Part shown: piece by piece, positions 25,871-36,400 of the stretch
Position numbering within the stretch: position 1 is the first letter of the stretch
How the letters are laid out: every line of letters begins with the position of its first letter
Origin: Verrucomicrobiota bacterium
Lineage (GTDB): Bacteria > Verrucomicrobiota > Verrucomicrobiia > Opitutales > Opitutaceae
Direction: 5' to 3'
Length of the DNA: 64,000 nucleotides
Assembly: GCA_023433275.1 (NCBI GenBank)
Contig: JAEZDN010000130.1
Span: 1 to 64,000 of the forward strand
Notes under the pieces: generated by a model
Database searches by the model: none
Told to the model about the DNA's origin: nothing
Seen by the model: only the letters and a program-made list of their open reading frames with translations
Made by a program: the position numbers and the translations under genes

Positions 25871-27219
25871 TTTGCGTTGGGCAGATTGGCCAGCACCGGA
25901 TCCTGCGCCACGGTGGCCAGGAAATCGGAAACATAGGCATAATAGTCCGCGCGGGACATGTAGGCGTTGATCTGCTGGTCGAACAAACCGAGTTGCACGA
26001 TGCTCACGTCCTCCTGTGCGATCACGCCACGCGAGAATTGTTCCTTCACGGAAATGACGTTGTTCTCCCCTGACTCCAACAAGCGGTCGTTGATCGAGGA
26101 GTACCGGGCATAGAAACCCGCCATGCGGGCCTGGGTCTGCGCCTGCTGGGTGAGCCGGTCGTGGATAGCCTTGAGGTCGGCCTCCATCGAGCGTAGCGAT
26201 GCCAGTGACGTGCGGACGCCGGAACGGGCGGCGAAGCCGTCGAAGATCGACCAGCTCACGGAGACGCCGCCAAAGCGTGAGTTCACCTTGTATTTTTGGG
26301 CGATGTCGAGGCCGTAGGCCTGCTCGTCCTGGCTGACACCCGCAACCAGTGTGAACTTGGGCCGGAGACGGGTCTTCTGGTTGGCGAGATTCAATTTTTC
26401 GATCTGGATCGACCGCTTGAAATTCAAGGCCTCGTGCGTGGGCAGCTCTGACGCTCCAAGGTAGCTGGCCAGAAGTCGGTCAATCGCGGCCTGTTGACTT
26501 GGGACGGGAGGAATTGCATCTGGGATTTCATCATCGCTCAGCGGCGGTTCGCCGGTCAGACGGCTCAGGGTCGCCTTTGCATTCTCGAGGTTAAAGGCGG
26601 CCTGTTCCGCACTTATTACCGCCCGCTCCGTTTCAATGCGGGTGCCAAAGATGGCCGCATCTGAAATTACCTTCTTGGCATGGCGGTCCTCCGCCTGTTT
26701 GAGCCACCGGATATTGTGCTCCAACTGAAAAGCAGCGCGCTTCGCTCGAATCTTGCTTACTATAAGGGACAGATAAACGCTGCGAATCTCCTGCGCAAAG
26801 GCACGGTAGCCGTCACGATAGGCCCCTTCCGCCATCAGCTTCCGGATTGCCCCAGCGCGCGCATTGTTACGCCGTTCTCCCCAATGGAAAAGGGGTTGGC
26901 TGACGGAGAAGCTGTAATATTCCTTTTCCACCTTAAGACGCCCCGGAAGATCACCGCGCTTATCGCGGGAATCGTAAAATGTGTAGGCTCCGCCTACTGA
27001 GGGAAGTAGTCCGGCCCGGGCCGCGATGCGGCTGTGCTCCGCAATCTCCAACTCGACGGCGCGCGTGACCATGCGCGGCGACTGCGTGAGCGCCTTCTTA
27101 AGAACCGCATCGAGCCCCGGCAGCAGCTTCTCGGGCGTGATCACCTCTTGGGCCGCGACCACCTGAAACAGTCCAAACAGGCACAAGGCCGCACCAGCAA
27201 ACAGTCTCGATTTTTTCAT
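25867..27219 (-). CDS. TolC-family outer-membrane efflux channel
   Basis: A 450-aa protein with a cleavable signal (KKSRLFAGAALCLFGLFQVVAAQ) and the long alternating helices of the TolC/OEP family in two repeats, with many Ala/Gln/Arg-rich coiled segments (for example QLEHNIRWLKQAEDRHAKKV). It is first in the efflux operon. The ATG at 27219 is chosen because it starts the signal peptide; the frame is open 19 codons further upstream. It is divergent from the Wzm-type gene with an 83-base gap that should hold both promoters. Confidence 0.9.
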   Translation of the reverse strand: MKKSRLFAGAALCLFGLFQVVAAQEVITPEKLLPGLDAVLKKALTQSPRMVTRAVELEIAEHSRIAARAGLLPSVGGAYTFYDSRDKRGDLPGRLKVEKEYYSFSVSQPLFHWGERRNNARAGAIRKLMAEGAYRDGYRAFAQEIRSVYLSLIVSKIRAKRAAFQLEHNIRWLKQAEDRHAKKVISDAAIFGTRIETERAVISAEQAAFNLENAKATLSRLTGEPPLSDDEIPDAIPPVPSQQAAIDRLLASYLGASELPTHEALNFKRSIQIEKLNLANQKTRLRPKFTLVAGVSQDEQAYGLDIAQKYKVNSRFGGVSVSWSIFDGFAARSGVRTSLASLRSMEADLKAIHDRLTQQAQTQARMAGFYARYSSINDRLLESGENNVISVKEQFSRGVIAQEDVSIVQLGLFDQQINAYMSRADYYAYVSDFLATVAQDPVLANLPNAK

Positions 27220-27302
27220 GGGTATGAGCTGACAGGCCGCCGCAAAGCAACTGCCTTGGCAACCAGTAAATGACAATCGATTCGCCTAAACCCGTACCAT
27301 GA

Positions 27303-28160
27303 ATGGCTTTGACTGTGACCACCGCAGATCCCTTAAACAATTCGATGTCGCGCCGCGCTCCCCTCTATTTCGCCGAGCTTATCCGGCATCGTGAACTCCT
27401 GCGGCAATTCACGCTGCGCAATGTTGAGCTGCGACACAAGGGAAGCCACCTCGGCCTCATCTGGTCCTTTCTCAACCCCCTCCTCCTGCTGGGTCTCTAT
27501 GTTTTGGTTTTTGGCTATATTTTCGACGGACGGTTCAAGCCAGCTCACGTGGCCGAGTCCCGGATCGAGTACGCGCTCGTGGTCTTCCTGGGTCTCGCCA
27601 TTCATCACTTCGTTGGCGAAGTGCTGGCTTCGTCGACGGGCGTCATCCTGAACAGCCCTAACTTCGTCAAGAAAGTGGTGTTCCCGTTGGAAATTCTTCC
27701 CGCGGCCAATGTGGGGTCGGCCGCCTTCCATTTTCTGATCACGCTGGGTCTGGTCTTGGGAGGCGCCTTGATTACCGGCGTGCCGTTGCATGGGGGCGTG
27801 CTCTGGCTTCCGGTGTTGCTGTTTCCGCTCCTGCTGGGGGCATACGGCGTCGCCCTCGGACTCGGTGCGCTGGGAGTTTTCTGGCGGGACGTGGCGCAAA
27901 TCACCCAGTTCGCCTCCATGGTGCTACTCTTCGCCAGCGCTGTCTTCTATCCCGTTTCGAAAATCCCCCCGGAAGCGTGGGCCGTACTGCGATTCAACCC
28001 CCTCCTTCTGGCGATCGAGTCTGCACGAAGCGCTCTTTTCTGGGATCACCCGGTGAATCCCTGGCACGTCGGCTACATATATGGTTTTGGGTTAGCATCA
28101 TATGTAACGGGAAGTGCGATCTTCCAGCGACTCCGTGGTGGTTTTGCGGACGTTCTTTAA
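27303..28160 (+). CDS. ABC-2 type permease for polysaccharide export (Wzm/KpsM type)
   Basis: A 285-aa inner-membrane protein with about six spans. The N-terminal region LLRQFTLRNVELRHKGSHLG and the span LIWSFLNPLLLLGLYVLVFG are characteristic of Wzm/TagG/KpsM permeases, and the FFxxD-like GVFWRDVAQI segment is present. It exports lipid-linked glycan together with a Wzt ATPase, normally encoded just downstream. Here no ATPase gene follows; the next genes encode repeat proteins. An in-frame ATG at 27345 is an alternative start. Confidence 0.9.
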   Translation: MALTVTTADPLNNSMSRRAPLYFAELIRHRELLRQFTLRNVELRHKGSHLGLIWSFLNPLLLLGLYVLVFGYIFDGRFKPAHVAESRIEYALVVFLGLAIHHFVGEVLASSTGVILNSPNFVKKVVFPLEILPAANVGSAAFHFLITLGLVLGGALITGVPLHGGVLWLPVLLFPLLLGAYGVALGLGALGVFWRDVAQITQFASMVLLFASAVFYPVSKIPPEAWAVLRFNPLLLAIESARSALFWDHPVNPWHVGYIYGFGLASYVTGSAIFQRLRGGFADVL

Positions 28161-28320
28161 CCAGGCCGCGGGCTAGGTGCATGCGTCCGGACCTCCCTTG
28201 GATGGGGTAAAATCCCCCCTTTGGCGGAGCGACATGGAGTGGTCCCGCGCCGATTTAGAGGTGCGTGCCCCATAGGGCCATCGGGCTTTGCCGGGTTACC
28301 GTAGTGGATATTCCCTCACG

Positions 28321-29997
28321 ATGAAAACACTACAAATCCCTAAGGCCAAACTCGCCTTGTTCCTTGCCCCCCTGCTGCTGCTTACCCCGGTGATCGCGGC
28401 CCAAACCGCCGCCATCTCCGTCGACCGCGTCAACTACTTCTCCCAAACGGCGGCGTCCACGGTGGTGCCGCAGGCTGATCCTTTCACGCTTAACTTTCAT
28501 ATTCGCGGCGGCACGACGGACATGACCGCTTGGGGACCTGCTTTCTATATTCCCGGTTCGAGTGGCGTTCCCCAGAGCGGCACGAACAGTGCCACGAACA
28601 CCGGCACGCTGAATTTCCCCGCAGCCCCGAACAACGGGGCGAGCTTCATGTTCACCCATGATTTTGCGAGCAACGCCGCGCTCCAGGCCTTCTATCCCAT
28701 TGCACCGACTGACGGCGGTGTGTACGGCATAAAGTTTACCGGCAGCACACCCCCGACCCCCGCCGTCTTTGACGATGGCCTCGTGTTTGCCGCCGGCACC
28801 ACCTACCCGAGTGTCACCCCGCAGATCACCAGTGTGAACAACGGCGCCGTCTGGTCTGGCAACACCCTGCGCATTAGCCCCACCGGTATTACCACGCTGA
28901 CCTTTAATGCATTTCCGGAGTACAGCTCGACCACCTATGGTTCATTCATCGCGGTGGGCGTTTACAGCAATACGAACGGAGTGGTGAACCAAGCCTCGGC
29001 GGAATCCTACTATCTGCCATTGGGTGACAGTTCCGTCCCCCCGAATGACCCCGTCAACCAGCCCGCGCTCACCCAACTTTCCATCGATGGCTCCTGGCTC
29101 ACACCCGGCGTCACCTATACGATGGAACTCCAATACGCGATCCTCGCCGGACAGCCCGAGGAAGCCAACCTCAACGGCCTCGAATTCCAAGGGTTGGCAA
29201 CCTATCGCAAGCTTACCACGTTGAGCATTGCGGTCACGTCCGCGTCTGCCTCGGCCTCGGATGACTACACCGGCGATGGCCAGAGCGATATTCTGTTCCA
29301 GAACTCGTCTGACGGCCGCGCGGGCCTCTGGCGCATGAATGGCACCACCCCGAACCTCTGGATCGATCTGCCCGCCTCCTCCACTGACTGGAAAATCGTC
29401 GGCACCGGCGATCTCACGGGCGATGGCCAGAGCGACGTCATCTTTCAGAATTCCGTCGATGGCCGCGCGGGTCTTTGGCGCATGAATGGCACCACCCCCA
29501 CCCTCTGGATCGACCTGCCCGCCTCCGCCACGGCTTGGAAGATCGTCGGCACCGGCGATTTCACCGGCGACGGCCAGAGCGATATTCTTTTCCAGAACTC
29601 GTCTGACGGCCGCGCTGGCCTCTGGCGTATGAACGGCACCACCCCCACCCTCTGGATTGATCTGCCCGCCTCTTCCATTGATTGGAAGATCGTCGGCGCC
29701 GCCGATTTCACGGGCGACGGCCAGACCGACGTGATCTTCCAGAATTCCACCGATGGTCGCGCTGGCCTCTGGCGCATGAATGGCACCACCCCGAACCTCT
29801 GGATGGACCTGCCCGCCTCCGCCACGGCCTGGAAGATCGTCGGCACCGGCGACTTCACCGGTGACGGCCAGAGCGACGTGATCTTCCAGAACTCCACCGA
29901 TGGTCGCGCCGGACTCTGGCGCATGAATGGCACCACTCCCACCCTCTGGATCGATCTACCCGCCTCCTCCACCGATTGGAAGATCGTCAATCACTAA
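28321..29997 (+). CDS. Secreted protein with five C-terminal FG-GAP-like repeats (family member 1)
   Basis: A 558-aa secreted protein. It has a signal peptide (KLALFLAPLLLLTPVIAAQ), an N-terminal beta-rich domain of about 290 residues that I do not recognise, and from residue 315 five tandem 49-residue repeats running to the stop codon. Each repeat has a DxTGDGQSD calcium-binding-like loop, FQNSxDGRAGLWRMNGTTP and LWIDLPAS..WKIV. The repeats are nearly identical to those ending three other proteins downstream. The ATG at 28321 is chosen for the signal peptide. A strong terminator follows. A surface or extracellular adhesive role is inference. Confidence 0.8.
   Translation: MKTLQIPKAKLALFLAPLLLLTPVIAAQTAAISVDRVNYFSQTAASTVVPQADPFTLNFHIRGGTTDMTAWGPAFYIPGSSGVPQSGTNSATNTGTLNFPAAPNNGASFMFTHDFASNAALQAFYPIAPTDGGVYGIKFTGSTPPTPAVFDDGLVFAAGTTYPSVTPQITSVNNGAVWSGNTLRISPTGITTLTFNAFPEYSSTTYGSFIAVGVYSNTNGVVNQASAESYYLPLGDSSVPPNDPVNQPALTQLSIDGSWLTPGVTYTMELQYAILAGQPEEANLNGLEFQGLATYRKLTTLSIAVTSASASASDDYTGDGQSDILFQNSSDGRAGLWRMNGTTPNLWIDLPASSTDWKIVGTGDLTGDGQSDVIFQNSVDGRAGLWRMNGTTPTLWIDLPASATAWKIVGTGDFTGDGQSDILFQNSSDGRAGLWRMNGTTPTLWIDLPASSIDWKIVGAADFTGDGQTDVIFQNSTDGRAGLWRMNGTTPNLWMDLPASATAWKIVGTGDFTGDGQSDVIFQNSTDGRAGLWRMNGTTPTLWIDLPASSTDWKIVNH
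29263..29997 (+). repeat. 5 x 147-bp FG-GAP repeat array (member 1)
   Basis: Units start at 29263, 29410, 29557, 29704 and 29851, each exactly 147 bp. The last unit ends at the stop codon. Confidence 0.95.
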
Positions 29998-30024
29998 GCC
30001 CGGGGCAGGCCCATCGCTATTACG

Positions 30025-30054
30025 GCAGGAGCGCGCAAGCGCTCCTGCTTTTTT
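30025..30054 (+). terminator. Intrinsic terminator after repeat protein 1
   Basis: A perfect 10-bp stem (GCAGGAGCGC / GCGCTCCTGC) with a GCAA tetraloop is followed by six T residues, 27 bases after the stop codon of the first repeat-protein gene. Confidence 0.95.
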
Positions 30055-30116
30055 GTGCCCTGCCACCAAATAGCGGTCCCAGCCCACGCGAAGTCCGCCG
30101 GTAAAGATCGCGCACC
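30035..30116 (+). repeat. Duplicated 3' flank, copy A
   Basis: About 80 bases resemble 50600-50678 downstream of the fourth repeat gene: both begin GCAAGCGC, then CCTGCTT.TTTG, and later AGTCCGCCGG.TAAGA and GCACC. This suggests duplication of a gene together with its 3' flank. The rest of 29998-30480 shows no convincing gene, although a poorly supported open frame runs through it into the next gene. Confidence 0.5.
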
Positions 30117-30480
30117 GTCACCCACACTGGCCAGTGATCGTGCCGTTTCATCACTGCGCGCCCTGCCAGCTGAACAAAGATTCCGAACCAGGCCGCCCGT
30201 GCTGGCCGCCAAAGCGGCAGGTTTCCCGAACCCAGCCTGCCGACGGCGAATGGCCACGGCAAGAATTGAAAAACCGAATCCATCGTCGCGGTGTCGATCG
30301 GATAAAGAGCGAAGAGGTCGTCTCCGCGAGCGTGACAGATCAAATTCCCCTTGCCGGCACAGTCTTGAGCCAGTCAGATTCGTTCTCGCATCAGGCGCAT
30401 CTGGGCCAGCGGGAGGCCTCTGCCAAACGCTATGTCGATTGGTGCATAAACCCTCCAAAACAATTGTGCAGGGTGTTTTT

Positions 30481-33400
30481 GTGCATTCCATCAAATACCT
30501 CTGCCCACTTCTTGGTAGCTGGTCTGTCCACGCCACGCGGTACAAGGCATTCAAAATCCTTCTAATCCTTGCGTTGGCATCCGTGCTCGCGGCTGTGGCT
30601 GGGGCCTCTGCCCACCCAAGCAGCCTGCTCTGGGGCACGCCCGAGGTCACGCTGGGTTTGCTGACCCGCGCGACGCCCCGGCCGATTGCCAACCAGGTCG
30701 TCAAAGCGGCCATGACCGGAGAATACACCGTGTATTTGAAAGCGGATGGTACGCTGTGGGGGGCGGGTCGAAACGATTCCGGGCAAACCGCCGCGTACGG
30801 CTCTACGACTGACCATAGCTTCCCCTGGCAGCTTGCGAGCGGTGTCGTGGATTTTGCCGCGTTAGACAGGCAGACGGTCTTTCTCAAGTCCGACGGGTCG
30901 TTTTGGTTGCTGGGTGGCGATCCGGAGAGTCTGGTTTCAGCGCCAGTGGTCACTCCGTTGCAAATCGGTTCATCCGTCACCGCGTTTGTGATGACCTATT
31001 CCGGAGTTTTCTGGATCACAAGCGGTGGAACCATTGGCGAACGGGCCATGAATTTTGGGACCGGGGCCGGCGGCAACACCTATACCTTGGGCGGTTTGGG
31101 CGGCTCGGTCACGAGCCTGGCCGCCGGAAATAACACCTGGTACTTCGTCAAGTCCGACGGGACACTATGGTGCCTCGGGGAAAACAACTTTGGCCAGTTG
31201 GGCGATGGCACCCTCAGCAATCGCACGACTCCCGTCCAAATCCCCGTTGCCAGCGTCGCGAGAGCGTTCGCCGCGGCCGGAAGCCGGCACGCCGTTTTCC
31301 TGAAGCAGGATGGCACGCTTTGGGGCATGGGCCGCAACAATCTGGGCCAGCTGGGCGATGGCACGACGACCGACCGCGCCGTGCCGGGTTTGATTGCCAC
31401 CGGGGTCACCGAGGTTCGCCTCGAGAACGAAGCGACTTATTTCATCAAGGCGGATGGGACTCTCTGGGGCACCGGATCCGGCATCTACGCGCAAGCCGAC
31501 GGCACCACCGCCAACCGGTCCAGCCCGACCCTGGTGGCGGACGCAATCCTGGACTATCGTTCCGGCATGTTGCTCAAGACCGATGGCACGCTTTGGGCGA
31601 AGGGGGTGAATAATTATGGGCAGCTCGGGGACGGCACCTACACCGCGCGGCCCGCGCCCGTCCAGGTGGCGAGCGGGGTTCAGTCGGTCACCAAGGCCAT
31701 GGGTTGCATGGCCTACATAAACACGCGCGGTGAGCTTTGGACGGCAGGATCGAATTCGCGCGGCCAGTTGGGCGATGGTGCGCAAAAACCCGAATATATA
31801 CTGTTGGGAACCGACGCTGTGGCGGTCGACATGGGGTTCGACTCCGGATTGTACACACGAGCCGACGGCACGCTTTGGTCAACGTACGAGGGTCAAATCG
31901 CCGGGGTCACGAGTGTGGTTGCGGTCAAAATAGCAGAGTTTGGGGCCTCTCGCGCCTTTTTGAAAAGCGATGGCACGTTATGGCACCTTGGGTATGATGG
32001 TGTCATCGCCCAGATGGCGAGCGACGTGACCTCGTTCACGCTGGGAGGGAGTTTCGCCACTTACGTCAAGAGCGATGGCACTCTCTGGGTGATGAAGACG
32101 CCGTCCTATGAATCAGGTCCAACTTGGCTCAATGTGTCCAGCGGGCCGGTGCAAATCTCGAGCTCGGTCACTTCCGTCACCGCAGGCCATGATCATCTGC
32201 TTTATATCAAAACCGACCAGACCTTGTGGGGCATGGGGACCCAATATGGCGGCTGGGGTCAGTATGAGCCGGGCGCGGTGGCCATCAGCCCGGTCCCGGT
32301 GGCGTCCGGTGTCAGCGCCGTGTCGGCCAGTCTATCCCGCAATCTTTATGTCCAGACCGACGGCGTCCTGAAGGTGAGGAGTTGGGATTGGGGCGATGAC
32401 TTCGGGGATGTCTACACGGGAAGCAACGGCGTGTTATTCGGGGCGGCGGGCAAGCAATACTCCTACTACGTCAAGACTGACGGAACTCTCTGGCGGACTT
32501 GGGGCGACCCGCCCTGGTGGGGCGGAACCGAGCAAGTCGGCTCCGCCACCACGGCGGTGTCCACCGGTTCGGATGGCGGGGTGATGATTGTCCAGATTCC
32601 CGGGACCGGGCAAGCCCCAGGGATCAACACTCATCCCCAACCGGTCCAGGTGGTCTATGGTCGCGAATCAGTTTTGTCGGTTGGTGCCATCGGCGACGGT
32701 CCCCTGGATTACGAGTGGTTCAAGGATGACGTCCCCATCACCGAGGCGCGCAGCGCCCAATATGTGATCCCTTATGCGACGCCCGGCGACGCGGGGGCCT
32801 ACCGGGTCAAGGTGACGAACCACAACGGTCACACCTACTCCAACGTCGCCACCGTGACGGTTGCCACGCCGCTGGTAATCACCACCCAACCCGCGGATCA
32901 GTTGGTGAACGACGGAAGCACGGCGCACTTCTCCGTCCAAACAGAAAGCGGAGCCCCGTTGACCTACCAGTGGCAGATCAAACTGCGGGGCGACTCCAGC
33001 TGGAGCAACCTGTCGGACGCCACCGGCATCCAGGGCTCCGCCGCGCAGTTCTTCTCGATCACGGCGTCACTGGCCCGCCACGGCGCCCAGTTCCGTTGCG
33101 TGGTCACCAATATCGCGGGTTCAATGACAAGCTCACCTGCAAAGCTGGTGGTGCGACAAGCCGTGACCGCCGCGGTCAGCGGATCCGCCCGGACCGTGCT
33201 CACGATGGGCCAAGCGGTCGCCTTCACCACAACCGCCAGTTCGGCCATTGGCGCACCGCTGTCGTACCAGTGGAAGAAAGGCAACCGGCCCATTGCCGAA
33301 GCCACCACGGCCACGCTGGCGCTCGACAATTTTTCGCCGGATGACGCCGGCCCGTATGTCTTGGAAGTGTCCGATCCGTACGGCGGGATCGTGCGCCTCA

Positions 33401-36400
33401 CCCGCTTCATCGTGCCGGATTTCGGCCCCACCCAGGTGATCGGCTGGGGCGCAAACGGCAGCAATCAGCTTAGCGCACCGCTCGCACTCAACAATGCCAT
33501 TGCCGTTGCCGCGGGCTCGGCCCACAGCGCCGCCCTCAAGCCGGATGGTTCGCTCCAGATCTGGGGCGCGAGCAGCCAAGGCCAGCAGCCGGGAGGGACG
33601 ACCTCGGAAGTCGTGGCCGTCAGAGCCTATGGCAATCGTACGATCGCCCTGAGAAGCAGCGGCGGAGTCATGATGTGGGGCTCCGGCACCAGCGCGTCCG
33701 GATTAAGCGATGTCATCGCCATGGCAATCGGCAGCGAGAATTACTTCCTCCTGCGGAACGACGGCACCACTTACGCGGCCAGATTCGATTCCTCGGCCTA
33801 CCCGGCGTCCCCGGCCAGTTTCGCCGATGTCGCCGGCATTGCCGCCGGCGGGCTCCATCTGTTGGTGTGCAAGCTGGACGGCACCGTTGCGGCGTGGGGG
33901 GCCGACTCCCACGGCCAGGCGACCGTGCCCGGGGCGCTCACGGGTGTGACAGCGGTGGCGGCCGGTGCACGCCATTCTCTGGCGCTCAAGGCGGATGGCA
34001 CGGTGGTGGCATGGGGCGACAATGAATTCGGCCAGGCGACCGTGCCCGGCAGCCTGACGGGGGTCGTGGCCATCGAGGCCGGCGAATATACCTCGCTGGC
34101 CCGGAGAAGCGACGGTTCCGTGGTGATCTGGGGTCGAAATACGAGTGGCGAAACCGCGGTTCCGGATGGTTTGGGAACCTTCCTGGCGGTGGCCGGGGGT
34201 GGCCAGCACTCCCTGGGGCTGCGTGCGAGCAATGGCGATGCGATGCCGTCGATCTCGACCCAGCCAGCCAGCCAGCAGCATGCGGTGGGCGAACCGGTGG
34301 CCCTGACGGTGACGGCGGCTGGCGGTGCCCCGCTCCATTATCAGTGGCGTCGCAACGGCACCAACGTCGCGGGCGCGACCTCCGCCACCCTGAATTTCGC
34401 CTCGGTCACCGCGCAGCAAGGCGGTTACTACGACGTGGTGGTCAGCAATCACGTGGGCTCCGTGACCAGCGCGACGGCCGTATTGTCCGTGGTCGGGGCG
34501 GATGTACCGCCATTCGTGACGGAGGCTCCGGTGCCGCGCCAGGTGGGCATGCCGGGACAGCCGCTGGAACTCGCCGTAAACGCCGTCTCGGCCAACCTGC
34601 CGCTGGGCTACCAGTGGAAACGGAACAACCGGCTGATCGCCGGCGCGACCTCGGCTACCTACCAGATTGCGAATTTCACCAACGCCGCCGCCGGAGCTTA
34701 CACGGTCGAGATCACCGATGGCCTGGGCCTGAAGACTTACTCAACCAGTTTCGTGCAGCCGTACTATGCGCTAACCCAGGTGAAAGCCTGGGGCAGTGTC
34801 TTCCAAGATCTGCCGACGGGCTTGGACGACCTGGTGGCGCTCACTCCTGGCCCCGTGGCCCTCAACGCCGACGGCACGGTGATCGCCTGGGACAATGGCA
34901 GTTTCGGCCTGAACACCATTCCCGCGGCCGCGACCAACGTGGCGGCCCTCAGCGCCAATGGGAGCTATGCCCTCGCCTTGCGGGCGGACGGCACCGTCGT
35001 TACATGGGGCAATTTTATCCCGGGCAACCTCGCCGTGCCCGACAGCCTGACCGGGGTGATCGCCGGGTCGATGGGTGGCGGTCATGCGCTGGCGCTCAAG
35101 GCGGATGGCACGGTGGTGGCATGGGGGAGCAATGCCCATTTGCAGGCGGCGGTTCCGGGCGGTCTGGCCAACGTGGTGCAGGTGGCGGCGGGCAACATTC
35201 ATTCCCTTGCACTCAAGCTGGACGGCACAGTGGTGGCATGGGGGAACAATTCCTATGGACAGGCGAGTGTGCCGGCTGGCCTGACCGGGGTGGTGCAGGT
35301 GGCGGCGGGAGCTTCAACCTCCTTCGCCTTGAAGGACGACGGCACGAACGTGGCCTGGGGTCTTGCGGATTGGTCCAACCAGACGACGGTGCCATCCGGG
35401 GCGAATCCCGCGACCGCGATCGCGGCCGGATCCGAACATGTCGTCGCGCTCAAACCGGACGCGACGATTGTCAGCTGGGGGGCCAACACGTACGGCCAGC
35501 AGAACATCCCTGCTGATATCACGGACGTGGTGCAGGCGGTGGCTTCAGGCGGCGGCACGCTGGTGCTGCGCGATGCGTCCAACGATGCCGTGCCGCAGAT
35601 CACGGTGCATCCGGGGAGCGTCTTGCGCGCGATCGGGGATAATCTTACCCTGACCGTGACGGCCGCTGGGGCCGGGCCGTTCACCTACCAATGGCGCAAG
35701 GCGGGCACGCCGCTGGCCGGCGAAACCGGCCCCACTCTCCTTTTGGGGGATCTCCAGCTGGTGGACGGCGGCAGCTACGATGTCGTGGTCTCCAACCATG
35801 TGGGCGATACGCCATCCCATCCGGCGGTGGTGACGGTCCAGGCTCCACCGGCGATCACCTCAGCCCCGGCCCACTTGTTAGTCGGTACGCCGGGGCAGCC
35901 ACTTTCGCTTGAAGTGACCGCGACATCGGCGAACGCACCGCTGACCTACCAGTGGCGCAAAAACAACCGGCTCATTGCCGAAGCAACGTCGCCCACATAC
36001 ACCTTGCCTGCGTTTGTGAACGCGGATGCGGGCACCTACACGCTGGAAATCACCGATAGCCAGGGTCTCAAGAAGTGGTTCCTCTGCTTTGTTCAGCCCT
36101 ATCGCAACCAAACCCAACTGGTGGGCTGGGGCCTGGACAATCATGGGCAGGCCAGCCCGCCGCCCGGCCCCGCCTATGTCGCCGCCGCCGGTTTCCCCGG
36201 GCGCTCGTTCGGGCTGACGCGGGAAGGTCATGTCATCGGCTTTGGCACCAGCCTGCTGCCTCATGGCCTCACGGATGTCGTCGCGATGGCGAATGGGATA
36301 GTCTTGAACAGCGATGGGACGCTCGCCCCATGGGATCCCGACGCCCCCCACTTCTACCATTTCCCGCTGCCCCCCGGATTGCGCGACGTCGTGTCAGTCA

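Noticed and set aside
28280..28320. GCCGGGTTACCG before repeat gene 1, reminiscent of the GEMM (cyclic-di-GMP-I) riboswitch
   Set aside because: Only the 12-base tetraloop-receptor-like strand is present; the GACGCAAAGCC core and the paired stems could not be found.
29263..29997. Regular 147-bp repeats considered as a CRISPR or satellite array
   Set aside because: Repeats are contiguous, have no spacers, preserve one reading frame and end at the stop codon; they encode protein repeats.
30055..30480. 142-codon extension of the giant protein upstream of its signal peptide
   Set aside because: The segment is Arg/Pro/Ser-rich, has no domain and overlaps the duplicated 3' flank of the previous gene.
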